The notes beneath the pieces were generated by a model. That model ran no database searches. It saw only the letters and a list, made by a program, of their open reading frames with translations, and had not been told where the DNA came from. Shown piece by piece: positions 1 to 7,458 of a stretch of DNA of 64,000 nt (position 1 is the stretch's first letter; each line of letters begins with the position of its first letter). The DNA is from Sediminicola sp. YIK13. GTDB taxonomy: Bacteria; Bacteroidota; Bacteroidia; Flavobacteriales; Flavobacteriaceae. The translations under genes and the position numbers were made by a program. The DNA is taken from assembly GCF_001430825.1 (NCBI RefSeq), contig NZ_CP010535.1:1592501-1656500 (forward strand). Direction: 5' to 3'.

Positions 1-95
1 ACGGTTTCAAGACCGGAAGCAATAAGCTGTAGCTCGTCTGTAACGGCTATGCCTGTTCTCACTTTTCCAAAATCCAATGCAACTATCCTTGCCAC
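1..95 (-). CDS. ruvX: RuvX/YqgF-type Holliday junction resolvase, N-terminal part only
   Basis: The first 31 codons of a minus-strand gene that leaves the window at base 1. The visible protein contains VALDFGKVRTGIAVTD followed by LQLIASGLETV. This is the RNase-H-like beta-strand with the first catalytic Asp (DFG) and the RTGIA motif typical of YqgF/RuvX proteins, which act in pre-16S rRNA processing and Holliday junction metabolism. The start used is GTG at 95-93, since no in-frame ATG lies upstream and MARI-like starts are usual for the family. It is divergent from dapD. The catalytic C-terminal part cannot be judged here. Confidence 0.85.
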   Translation of the reverse strand, partial: MARIVALDFGKVRTGIAVTDELQLIASGLET

Positions 96-171
96 CGCAA
101 TATTTTTTTGGCAAAAATAAGCATAAAATGTTATAACTATAAATTTGGAAGGTTTATTACCACCTAGCGTT

Positions 172-179
172 TATATTTG
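172..179 (+). promoter_or_regulatory. -7 promoter element of dapD
   Basis: TATATTTG matches the Bacteroidota -7 consensus TAnnTTTG. A TTG at 145-147 lies 24 bases upstream, slightly beyond the usual spacing. Transcription from here would begin only a few bases before the ATG at 198 and would exclude the upstream TTG codon as start. Confidence 0.5.
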
Positions 180-197
180 TTGAAAAATTCATTAGAA

Positions 198-1013
198 ATG
201 ACCGAATTAAGACAAATCATAGAAAAAGCTTGGGATGACCGAGAATTACTGAAAGACGAAAAGACTCAAGAAGCCATACGAAAGATCATAGATTTGTTAG
301 ATGACGGACAACTCCGATGTGCAGAACCAACGGCAGATGGCTGGCAGATCAATGAATGGGTAAAAAAGGCCGTAGTTCTATACTTTCCCATTCAAAAAAT
401 GGAAACTTTGGAGGCAGGTATTTTTGAATACCACGATAAAATGCCGCTAAAAAGAGGATATGCAGAAAAGGGTATCCGTGTGGTGCCAAATGCAGTGGCC
501 CGCCATGGAGCCTATATATCGGCAGGGACCATTTTAATGCCAAGTTATGTGAATATTGGAGCTTATGTAGATGAAGGCACAATGGTTGATACCTGGGCCA
601 CGGTGGGCAGTTGTGCCCAAATTGGCAAGAATGTCCATTTAAGTGGTGGTGTAGGAATTGGAGGCGTTTTAGAGCCATTACAGGCCTCGCCAGTGATCAT
701 AGAGGATAACGCCTTTATTGGCTCTCGTTGTATTGTTGTGGAAGGTGTACACGTGGGTACGGAGGCGGTACTTGGTGCCAATGTTGTATTAACGGCCTCA
801 ACGAAGATTATTGATGTTACCGGAGACACACCTGTAGAGCGCAAAGGGTTTGTTCCTGCCAGGTCTGTAGTAATTCCAGGAAGCTATACCAAAAAATTTC
901 CTGCAGGGGAATATCAGGTGCCCTGTGCTTTGATTATCGGCCAAAGAAAAGAGAGCACAAATAAGAAAACTTCTTTGAACGATGCCCTAAGGGAATATAA
1001 CGTAGCGGTATAG
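198..1013 (+). CDS. dapD: 2,3,4,5-tetrahydropyridine-2,6-dicarboxylate N-succinyltransferase
   Basis: Transfers succinyl from succinyl-CoA to tetrahydrodipicolinate in the succinylase branch of lysine and meso-diaminopimelate synthesis (cytosolic trimer in the family). The 271-residue product has the helical N-terminal domain (about 1-85), then the left-handed beta-helix of hexapeptide repeats (about 95-225; for example GAYISAGTILMPSYVNIGAY), and the short C-terminal cap with a conserved PCALIIG. The frame is open from a TTG at 177, but the ATG at 198 (MTELRQIIEKAW) fits the family start and sits just after a -7 element. lysA, the last enzyme of the same pathway, lies about 19 kb away, so the pathway is not one operon. 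Confidence 0.96.
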   Translation: MTELRQIIEKAWDDRELLKDEKTQEAIRKIIDLLDDGQLRCAEPTADGWQINEWVKKAVVLYFPIQKMETLEAGIFEYHDKMPLKRGYAEKGIRVVPNAVARHGAYISAGTILMPSYVNIGAYVDEGTMVDTWATVGSCAQIGKNVHLSGGVGIGGVLEPLQASPVIIEDNAFIGSRCIVVEGVHVGTEAVLGANVVLTASTKIIDVTGDTPVERKGFVPARSVVIPGSYTKKFPAGEYQVPCALIIGQRKESTNKKTSLNDALREYNVAV

Positions 1014-1066
1014 AAAATTGTAGGAATTTTATATCTCCATATAATTTTTCCTTCTTTTTTTTGTTA

Positions 1067-1074
1067 TACTTTTG
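1067..1074 (+). promoter_or_regulatory. -7 promoter element of the first glycosyltransferase
   Basis: TACTTTTG fits TAnnTTTG and lies 37 bases before the ATG at 1112. It argues against the longer open frame that begins at 1061. Confidence 0.4.
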
Positions 1075-1111
1075 TCAGCAACATTCAAGTGTTGTTGCGT
1101 TATCAACTTTT

Positions 1112-1906
1112 ATGAGTAGTACCAAGGAAAAAATCACGGCATTAATTATAACTTACAATGAGATTGGATACATCGAAAAATGTGTCCAATCCATTGATTT
1201 TGCTGATGAAATTATCGTTGTAGATTCTTTCAGTACCGATGGCACCTACGAATATCTATGTAATCATCCCAAGATAAAGGTGATTCAAAATCCTTTTGAA
1301 AACTTTACCGCTCAAAAAGCATTTACCCTCAAACAGGCAACCAATGACTGGGTGTTGTTTTTAGACGCTGATGAAGTAGTGACCAAAAAGCTGCAAAAAG
1401 AAATAGTAGAGACCATCAATGGTCAGAGTGAGCATGTAGCATATTGGTTTTATAGGAAGTTTATGTTTCAAAACAAGCCGTTGCATTTTAGCGGTTGGCA
1501 AACGGATAAAAACTACAGGTTGTTCCGAAAAAGCAAAACCAAATTTTCGGACAAGAAAATTGTGCATGAAACCTTGGACGTGGAAGGTACTTCAGGTATT
1601 TTAAAAGAACAACTCGTCCATTATTGTTATAAAAATTACGAAGATTACAAAAGTAAAATGCTTAACTATGGCAAATTAAAGGCCAAGGAAGCTTTTTATA
1701 AGGAAAAGAAATTCAATTATTTTCTCCTGTTCCTAAAACCCACGTGGAAATTCTTTAACCATTATATTTTACGTTTGGGCATCCTAGACGGCAAAAAAGG
1801 TGTTATCATCTGTTATCTAAATGCACTGGGAGATTTTGAGCGCTTTAAGGAATTAAAGCAGTTGGAAAAAAAAAATGAGCTAGCTTACTTCTTGATTATG
1901 CCGTAA
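1112..1906 (+). CDS. Family 2 glycosyltransferase, WaaE/KdtX-like
   Basis: A 264-residue GT-A fold glycosyltransferase, probably acting on the lipopolysaccharide core or another cell-surface glycan at the inner membrane face. Visible motifs are the nucleotide-binding start ITALIITYNE, the DS/FSTDGT region, and the metal-binding LDADE near residue 85; the C-terminal half contains a WKFF.HYILRLG stretch typical of WaaE-like enzymes and probably membrane-associated. The start at ATG 1112 (MSSTKEK) was chosen because the preceding open frame lies over a promoter element. The 3' end overlaps the convergent next glycosyltransferase by 22 bp. Donor and acceptor sugars cannot be inferred. Confidence 0.85.
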   Translation: MSSTKEKITALIITYNEIGYIEKCVQSIDFADEIIVVDSFSTDGTYEYLCNHPKIKVIQNPFENFTAQKAFTLKQATNDWVLFLDADEVVTKKLQKEIVETINGQSEHVAYWFYRKFMFQNKPLHFSGWQTDKNYRLFRKSKTKFSDKKIVHETLDVEGTSGILKEQLVHYCYKNYEDYKSKMLNYGKLKAKEAFYKEKKFNYFLLFLKPTWKFFNHYILRLGILDGKKGVIICYLNALGDFERFKELKQLEKKNELAYFLIMP

Positions 1907-2706
1907 GAAGTCCAATGACTTCCCATCTTTTTAACCTCTTTACGGATCGCAACATTTTTAGCAATGGACTCAGGTGTTTTGTAGCCTCTTTTATGGTCTA
2001 GGTGAACACATACTGCGCTATATCTCAATTGCTTGGACCTTATACCCAGATTAAACAGACGCTCCCCCAGTTCACGGTCCTGCCCTCCATATTGCATTCG
2101 CTCATCAAAACCATTCACTTCCAGTATGTCATTTTTCCAACCAGATGAATTATGACCGTTCCAACTCGCATTGGTGGGAGTAAGCTTGTTGAACAATTTG
2201 GAAATGAATCCTTTTGCGGTAAGTTTATTGTTCTTAAAGGTCTTGGAAATACCATTGGATTTCAACCACTGTATATTAAAACAGTTTTGTTTTTCAATGT
2301 CCTCTTTGGTGATGATTTTAGAGATATCCATTGGCAGCATATAATACCCCCCTGATATAAAAAAACCCTTGGCCTTATTGATATAATGTACTTCCACAAA
2401 ATCTTCCCGAGGAATACAGTCACCATCGGTCATGATAATGTATTCTGAATTACAGGCTACCACCGCTTTATTCAAGATTCTGGATTTCTGAAATCCCTCG
2501 TCCTCCTGCCAGACATGGACAATGGGGTAAAAAACTTCCTTTCCCATTTGCTCTAGGAGCTCTTTGGTTTTGGGTCCAGAACCATCATCCGCAATAACCA
2601 CTTCAAAATCCTTAAAAGTCTGACAATTAAAACCCCACAACACTTTCCTGAGCCAGTCCTCAGAATTATAGGTGCTAACAATTATAGAAATTTTGGGATT
2701 TGTCAT
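1885..2706 (-). CDS. Family 2 glycosyltransferase, chondroitin-polymerase-like
   Basis: A 273-residue GT2 enzyme. It begins PKISIIVSTYNS, has the ADDGSG nucleotide motif, the MTDGDCIP form of the DxD metal site, and a C-terminal galactosyltransferase-like segment (NGFDERMQYGGQDRELGERLFNLG) that holds the catalytic acidic residue (QDRE). This C-terminal form is common in predicted surface-polysaccharide transferases of Bacteroidota. ATG at 2706 is preferred over the upstream in-frame start because a TATTTTTG element (2726-2733, minus strand) lies between them. It is convergent and overlapping with the upstream neighbour and divergent from the next. Confidence 0.85.
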   Translation of the reverse strand: MTNPKISIIVSTYNSEDWLRKVLWGFNCQTFKDFEVVIADDGSGPKTKELLEQMGKEVFYPIVHVWQEDEGFQKSRILNKAVVACNSEYIIMTDGDCIPREDFVEVHYINKAKGFFISGGYYMLPMDISKIITKEDIEKQNCFNIQWLKSNGISKTFKNNKLTAKGFISKLFNKLTPTNASWNGHNSSGWKNDILEVNGFDERMQYGGQDRELGERLFNLGIRSKQLRYSAVCVHLDHKRGYKTPESIAKNVAIRKEVKKMGSHWTSYGIIKK

Positions 2707-2725
2707 CGTTTGTTCAAATATGGGG

Positions 2726-2733
2726 CAAAAATA
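2726..2733 (-). promoter_or_regulatory. -7 element of the minus-strand glycosyltransferase
   Basis: Read on the minus strand the bases are TATTTTTG (TAnnTTTG), 20 bases before the ATG at 2706. A plus-strand element at 2750-2757 faces the other way, so the 117-bp gap holds divergent promoters. Confidence 0.4.
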
Positions 2734-2749
2734 TAAAACTCTTATTGTA

Positions 2750-2757
2750 TATCTTTG
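2750..2757 (+). promoter_or_regulatory. -7 element for the gene at 2824
   Basis: TATCTTTG fits TAnnTTTG, followed by GGAT; a near-identical TATCTTTGGAT occurs before tsaC. The leader to the ATG would be about 60 bases. Confidence 0.4.
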
Positions 2758-2823
2758 GATTTCTATCAATAATCATGATATCCCTATAATAAATCTATAG
2801 GATCAATCGCATAAAAAGGACGT

Positions 2824-3675
2824 ATGAAGGTTAAAGAAATACCGGTTTCCATTTTCCACACCCTAAGGCTTTTAGCAAAAAAAGTTGGAGATTTTGAAAT
2901 TACGGATAGAAAAGAAATCCCAGTAATCGTTTCATTAACTTCCATACCGTCTCGGTTGCACACGCTGCATATCGTTATAAGAAGCCTTTTAGATCAAGAA
3001 GTATTGCCTCAAAAAATACTGTTATGGTTGAATGATTCCCTTAAAAATGAAATTCCCCCACAACTATCAAAACTGTTGTCCGATCGATTTGAAATAAAAT
3101 ATTCTAGCCTCACTTGTTCCCATCGAAAACTGATCCATAGCTTGGACCTTTTTGGTGGTGAGATTATTGTTACCTGTGACGACGACCTTATTTATCGCAA
3201 AAATTGGCTCAAACTGTTGTATAAGGAGCATTTGAAATATCCAGACGATGTAATTGCCAACCAAACGAGGTATATACGAACAGACTCCGAAGGCGGGGTC
3301 CTTCCCTACAAACAATGGATCTACCCTGATAAAGGAATCCTAAACCCAAAGGCCGTCATTCCCATTGGGGCAGGTGGCGTCTTGTATCCTCCAAAATCCT
3401 TGGCCAAGGAAACCACCAATGAACTTTTATTTTTAAAATTGACCCCTAAGGCAGATGACCTATGGTTCAAGGCTATGTCTACAAAACATGGCACCATTTC
3501 AAGAGAGGCCAGCATAAAATCTGACTACCCAATACCCATCATCGGCTCCCAAAAGGAATCTCTCAAAAAAATGAATATCGATAAGGATAAAAATAGAATC
3601 CAATGGATAGCCGTTTCAGAATATTTCAACATTACTTTAGATGAAGACGTTGTGATCACAAATAGTAAAACATAG
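2824..3675 (+). CDS. GT-A-type glycosyltransferase of a flavobacterial family
   Basis: A 283-residue protein with a glycosyltransferase-A core: IPVIVSLTSIPSRL at about residue 32, LLDQEVLPQKILLWLN where GT2 enzymes carry their second strand, and CDDDLIYRKNWL near residue 120 as the metal-binding DxD. It lacks the standard TYN start motif, so it belongs to a GT2-related branch rather than the classic family. No signal peptide or membrane span is visible, so it should be cytosolic or peripheral. With the two preceding genes it forms a small surface-glycan cluster on alternating strands and is not an operon with them. Substrate unknown. Confidence 0.7.
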   Translation: MKVKEIPVSIFHTLRLLAKKVGDFEITDRKEIPVIVSLTSIPSRLHTLHIVIRSLLDQEVLPQKILLWLNDSLKNEIPPQLSKLLSDRFEIKYSSLTCSHRKLIHSLDLFGGEIIVTCDDDLIYRKNWLKLLYKEHLKYPDDVIANQTRYIRTDSEGGVLPYKQWIYPDKGILNPKAVIPIGAGGVLYPPKSLAKETTNELLFLKLTPKADDLWFKAMSTKHGTISREASIKSDYPIPIIGSQKESLKKMNIDKDKNRIQWIAVSEYFNITLDEDVVITNSKT

Positions 3676-3683
3676 TATCTTTG
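3676..3683 (+). promoter_or_regulatory. -7 element of tsaC
   Basis: TATCTTTG starts immediately after the stop codon of the preceding gene and lies 17 bases before the ATG of tsaC. A TTG at 3650-3652 is 23 bases upstream, inside the preceding coding region. Confidence 0.45.
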
Positions 3684-3700
3684 GATTTTTAATATGTACA

Positions 3701-4261
3701 ATGACTGAAGAAATTAATAAGTGCCTAGATGTTCTCCAAAATGGAGGAATCATACTTTACCCTACTGATACCGTTTGGGGGATTGGTTGCGATGCCACCA
3801 ATGCTGAAGCGGTCTCAAAAATATATGCCTTAAAAAAAAGAGCCAATACCAAAACGATGATATGCTTGGTAGCCAATGACTTTATGTTAGAACAGCACAT
3901 CCAAAAAGTACCTGATGTTGCTTTTGACATTATAGATATGGCCACCAAACCCACCACCATTGTGTATGACCACCCCAAGGGAGTGGCAAAAAACTTAATA
4001 GCGGAAGATGACACCTTGGCGATACGTGTAGCTTCTGACAAGTTTTGCCAATATCTTATCCAAAGGTTGAAAAAGCCGTTGGTCTCGACTTCTGCAAACA
4101 TTGCGGGCGAACCTACCCCAACTAGTTTCAAAGAAATAAGCCCTGAGATTTTAAAAGGTGTTGACTATGTAGTAAATTTGGACCGCGATAAAGAGAAAAG
4201 CACTCCCTCATCCATAATAAAACTCGGTAATGATGGAACTGTTAAAGTGATCCGAGAATAA
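3701..4261 (+). CDS. tsaC: L-threonylcarbamoyladenylate synthase (Sua5/YwlC/TsaC family)
   Basis: Makes threonylcarbamoyl-AMP from threonine, bicarbonate and ATP for the t6A modification at position 37 of ANN-decoding tRNAs. The 186-residue product is the short, single-domain form without the Sua5 C-terminal extension. Visible family motifs: YPTDTVWGIGCDA (residues 20-32), the lysine-rich KKRANTKTM nucleotide/bicarbonate site, LAIRVASD, and STSANIAGEPT. It is followed after 1 bp by cca, so two tRNA-maturation enzymes are likely cotranscribed. Confidence 0.93.
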   Translation: MTEEINKCLDVLQNGGIILYPTDTVWGIGCDATNAEAVSKIYALKKRANTKTMICLVANDFMLEQHIQKVPDVAFDIIDMATKPTTIVYDHPKGVAKNLIAEDDTLAIRVASDKFCQYLIQRLKKPLVSTSANIAGEPTPTSFKEISPEILKGVDYVVNLDRDKEKSTPSSIIKLGNDGTVKVIRE

Positions 4262-4262
4262 A

Positions 4263-5687
4263 ATGACGCATCAGAACCACAATAAAGCACTACAAGACCC
4301 CATATTTAAAGTTATAGCCGAAGCCGCCAAAGAAATGGACATCAAATGTTATGTCATTGGTGGATATGTAAGGGACTACCTGCTTCAAAGGGGAATCCCC
4401 AAGGATATTGATATTGTTGCTGTTGGCAGCGGTATTGAGCTGGCAAAAAAAGTAGCTGGCAAACTATCTGGGAAACCTGAGATTTCTGTTTTCAAAAACT
4501 TTGGGACGGCAATGTTAAAAAACAAAGGGGTTGAATTGGAATTTGTGGGTGCCAGAAAGGAAAGCTACCATTTTGACAGCAGAAAACCTGTTGTAGAGGA
4601 TGGAACCCTGGAGGACGATCAAAAAAGACGCGATTTTACTATCAATGCCCTGGCCATTTCCCTAAATGAGGATGACTACGGCACTTTATCGGATCCTTTT
4701 AATGGTATCTCAGATTTGGAAAACAAACTGATCCGTACGCCTCTCGATCCCGACATCACCTATTCTGATGACCCTCTTCGGATGATGCGTGCCATACGAT
4801 TTGCCTCACAGCTCAATTTCACCATCTACCCCGAATCGCTAAATGCGATAACGGAGAATAAGGATCGTATACAGATTATTTCAAAAGAACGAATTGTTGA
4901 CGAACTCAACAAAATTCTATCAAGTCCCACCCCTTCCTTAGGACTTGGCCTATTGCACAAAACAGGGCTATTGGAATATATTTTGCCAGAGCTTACCGCC
5001 TTACAGGGGATTGAAGAAATTGAGGGCCAGCGTCATAAGGATAACTTTTGGCATACTTTGGAAGTAGTGGACAATATATCCAAACATACTGATAATGTTT
5101 GGTTGCGTTGGGCAGCGCTATTGCATGATATAGGCAAGGCCCCTACAAAGAAATTTGACAAAAAAATTGGGTGGACATTCCATGGCCATGAGTTTATAGG
5201 ATCTAAAATGACCTACAAATTATTCAAAAGGCTGCGATTGCCTTTGAACGATAAAATGAAATACGTTCAAAAAATGGTCCTTATGAGTTCTAGGCCCATT
5301 GTACTGGCAGAAGACTTTGTGACTGATTCGGCAGTGCGTAGACTAATTTTTGATGCCGGTGATCATGTTGAGGATCTTATGACCCTCTGTGAGGCCGATA
5401 TCACTACCAAAAATCCAAAAAAACAAAAGCAGTACAAGAACAACTTTAAAATTGTACGGCAAAAAATAGTGGAAGTAGAAGAACGGGACCACGTACGTAA
5501 TTTTCAACCTCCGGTAAGTGGAGAGGAAATAATGGCAACTTTTGGTCTTAAGCCCTCCAAAGAAATTGGCATCATAAAGGATGCCATCAAGGAAGCCATT
5601 TTAGAAGGAGAAATACCTAATGAATACGAGGCTGCGAAACAATATATGTTTCAGAAGGGCAAGAGCATGGGCCTAACAAAAAGTTAG
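4263..5687 (+). CDS. cca: CCA tRNA nucleotidyltransferase with HD domain
   Basis: Adds or repairs the 3'-CCA end of tRNAs. The 474-residue class II enzyme shows the head-domain signature VIGGYVRDYLL (about 33-43) with the catalytic pair in PKDIDIVAVG, then RRDFTINALA, the neck motif DDPLRMMRAIRFA, and a C-terminal HD-type domain (WRWAALLHDIGK near residue 285). The HD domain sits within a longer C-terminal part, as in Bacteroidota homologues often annotated as HD-domain CCA enzymes. It starts 1 bp after tsaC stops, which supports one transcript. Confidence 0.93.
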   Translation: MTHQNHNKALQDPIFKVIAEAAKEMDIKCYVIGGYVRDYLLQRGIPKDIDIVAVGSGIELAKKVAGKLSGKPEISVFKNFGTAMLKNKGVELEFVGARKESYHFDSRKPVVEDGTLEDDQKRRDFTINALAISLNEDDYGTLSDPFNGISDLENKLIRTPLDPDITYSDDPLRMMRAIRFASQLNFTIYPESLNAITENKDRIQIISKERIVDELNKILSSPTPSLGLGLLHKTGLLEYILPELTALQGIEEIEGQRHKDNFWHTLEVVDNISKHTDNVWLRWAALLHDIGKAPTKKFDKKIGWTFHGHEFIGSKMTYKLFKRLRLPLNDKMKYVQKMVLMSSRPIVLAEDFVTDSAVRRLIFDAGDHVEDLMTLCEADITTKNPKKQKQYKNNFKIVRQKIVEVEERDHVRNFQPPVSGEEIMATFGLKPSKEIGIIKDAIKEAILEGEIPNEYEAAKQYMFQKGKSMGLTKS

Positions 5688-5722
5688 GATACCAACACAG
5701 ATGTAATTCATTGCTGGCTTGG

Positions 5723-5768
5723 TAAACAACAATTATTGTTTAATTATTTCTAATAAATATTAAACAAT
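5723..5768. promoter_or_regulatory. Three TTGTTTA/TAAACAA heptamers upstream of ctaA
   Basis: TAAACAA occurs at 5723-5729, its inverse TTGTTTA at 5736-5742, and TAAACAA again at 5761-5767. The second and third are part of a perfect 10-bp inverted repeat (ATTGTTTAAT / ATTAAACAAT, 14-base loop). The array ends 15 bases before the ctaA -7 element, so it may be an operator; it could also form the end hairpin of the tsaC-cca transcript, but there is no T-run. Confidence 0.4.
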
Positions 5769-5782
5769 AGGAAAAACTATAG

Positions 5783-5790
5783 TAATTTTG
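5783..5790 (+). promoter_or_regulatory. -7 element of ctaA
   Basis: TAATTTTG matches TAnnTTTG, 19 bases before the ATG at 5810. No good -33 TTG is present at the normal distance, which would fit a promoter that needs an activator. Confidence 0.45.
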
Positions 5791-5809
5791 TAAATCCTTA
5801 ATCGTTACT

Positions 5810-6844
5810 ATGCATCAATCTTTTAGAAAAATAGCAAAAACAGCATTGGTTTTGGTTTATTTGGTGATTATTGCCGGCACGGTGGTACGCATGACCGGAA
5901 GCGGCATGGGCTGCCCAGATTGGCCAAAGTGCTTTGGATATTACATCCCCCCAACAAATATCATAGACCTCCAATGGCAACCCAATAAAATTTTCAAAAA
6001 AGGGCAGGTCATTATCGTTGATGAAACTCTAAAGGTGGCCAAGGAAGATTTTGAAACTTCCAATAGCTATATCGAAAATAAGTGGGAGACCTACACCAAG
6101 CACGATTATGCCATTTTTAATCCATTGCACACTTGGATAGAATTTATAAATAGACTTTTTGGTGCCTTGGCCGGATTGGCCACATTGGTTCTGGCCATAG
6201 TTTCTTTCAGTTTCTGGAAAAAGAACAAATTGATTCCTATTTTATCATGGCTGGTGGTATTTGGTATGGGTTTTCAGGCATGGCTTGGAGCAACAGTCGT
6301 CTATTCCGTACTGTTGCCTGCCAAAATTACAGTACACATGGTAATGGCCTTGGTCATTGTGGCCTTCCTACTTTATATCATACATATTTCAGGAACAAAA
6401 ATCAAGAACAATAGATCAGATAGGTCACTGACCCTGTTATTCTCCTTGGCCTTGGGGATTACCTTGATACAGATCATCATGGGCACCCAGGTTAGACAAT
6501 TTGTGGACGAGCAAATAGATATTTTTGGAGAATCTGCTAAGGATTTATGGCTTCAGGAACCAACCCTCATATTTTACATCCACCGATCTTTCTCCATCCT
6601 TGTAGTGCTGCTCAATGCCTTCATTTTTTATCGCATATTTAAGTACAACCTAGGATATCCAAAAATGATGTGGGTCATGGCTTTTATCCTATTGGAAATT
6701 ATTTCGGGCATTCTTATGGTATACGTCGATTTTCCTTTTGGAAGTCAGCCAATTCACCTTATGTTGGCGGCCCTTTTGTTCGGGGTACAATTCTATTTAG
6801 TTTTGGAAGCTACAAAAGCAGGCAAAACGTTCAAAACTTTGTAA
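5810..6844 (+). CDS. ctaA: Haem A synthase (COX15/CtaA family)
   Basis: Oxidises haem O to haem A in the inner membrane for aa3-type cytochrome oxidase. The 344-residue protein has eight predicted hydrophobic spans in two related halves. Visible landmarks: the first helix followed by TGSGMGCPDWPKCFG with the conserved Cys pair (residues 35 and 41), a long extracytoplasmic loop, the haem-binding His of HTWIEFINRLFG (H107), and later conserved His residues in the HMV, HRSF and HLML segments. No other cytochrome-oxidase assembly gene lies in the window. Its stop codon overlaps the promoter element of the next gene. Confidence 0.93.
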   Translation: MHQSFRKIAKTALVLVYLVIIAGTVVRMTGSGMGCPDWPKCFGYYIPPTNIIDLQWQPNKIFKKGQVIIVDETLKVAKEDFETSNSYIENKWETYTKHDYAIFNPLHTWIEFINRLFGALAGLATLVLAIVSFSFWKKNKLIPILSWLVVFGMGFQAWLGATVVYSVLLPAKITVHMVMALVIVAFLLYIIHISGTKIKNNRSDRSLTLLFSLALGITLIQIIMGTQVRQFVDEQIDIFGESAKDLWLQEPTLIFYIHRSFSILVVLLNAFIFYRIFKYNLGYPKMMWVMAFILLEIISGILMVYVDFPFGSQPIHLMLAALLFGVQFYLVLEATKAGKTFKTL

Positions 6845-6849
6845 CTTTG
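6842..6849 (+). promoter_or_regulatory. -7 element overlapping the ctaA stop codon
   Basis: TAACTTTG (TAnnTTTG) starts with the TAA stop of ctaA and lies 22 bases before the next ATG at 6872. Confidence 0.45.
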
Positions 6850-6871
6850 CACCCTCTTAAAAACTTTTGTA

Positions 6872-7366
6872 ATGATTTATAAGATACGAGTAATTCTAGA
6901 TGCGGATGATGATGTCTTTCGGGATATTGAAATAGAAGGGAACAGAACACTTGAAGAATTTCACAATACGATAACCCAATCCTTTGGATTTTTGGGCAAT
7001 GAAATGGCCTCCTTTTACACCTGCGATGATGAGTGGAACCAGGAAGAAGAAATTGCGCTCTCAGACATGGGTGAAGGTGGCGCTGATTTGCGTTCCATGC
7101 AGGAAACGCAAATAGAAGACCTACTTACAAAAAACACTCCCAAACTTATTTATGTCTATGACTTTTTGAGTATGTGGACCTTTTTTGTGGAACTGGCCGA
7201 TATTGTAGAAAAAGAAGACGGCAGGGCCTATCCCAATATTTTGTTCAGTTTTGGAGAATTACCTGATTCGCCGCCAGAAAAGAACTTCGAATCTGACCCG
7301 ATGTTCGATTTTGATGACACTCTGGACAACTATGAAGATTTGGACTTTGATGAAAATTGGAACTAG
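6872..7366 (+). CDS. pRiA4b ORF-3-like domain protein
   Basis: A 164-residue acidic cytosolic protein. It matches the plasmid pRiA4b ORF-3-like fold (Pfam family of that name), seen in the opening KIRVILDADDDVFRDIEIEGNRT and in the later KLIYVYDFLSMWTFFVEL segment. The C-terminal 30 residues are almost all Asp, Glu, Asn and aromatic residues. The family is found on chromosomes and plasmids with no established biochemical role, so no function is given. It has its own promoter element inside the end of ctaA and is followed at 93 bp by the nucleoid-associated protein gene. Confidence 0.75.
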   Translation: MIYKIRVILDADDDVFRDIEIEGNRTLEEFHNTITQSFGFLGNEMASFYTCDDEWNQEEEIALSDMGEGGADLRSMQETQIEDLLTKNTPKLIYVYDFLSMWTFFVELADIVEKEDGRAYPNILFSFGELPDSPPEKNFESDPMFDFDDTLDNYEDLDFDENWN

Positions 7367-7458
7367 ATTTCTATCCTGTTCCTTTACATTTAAAATATTC
7401 ACTGACTAAATCAAAACCTTTCTTTGACCAAAGGAATAAACTTCTATATAGACAACAT

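Noticed and set aside
6872-7366. pRiA4b ORF-3-like gene taken as a sign of plasmid or transposon origin
   Set aside because: The family name comes from one plasmid; no transposase, inverted ends, target duplication or change in composition is present.
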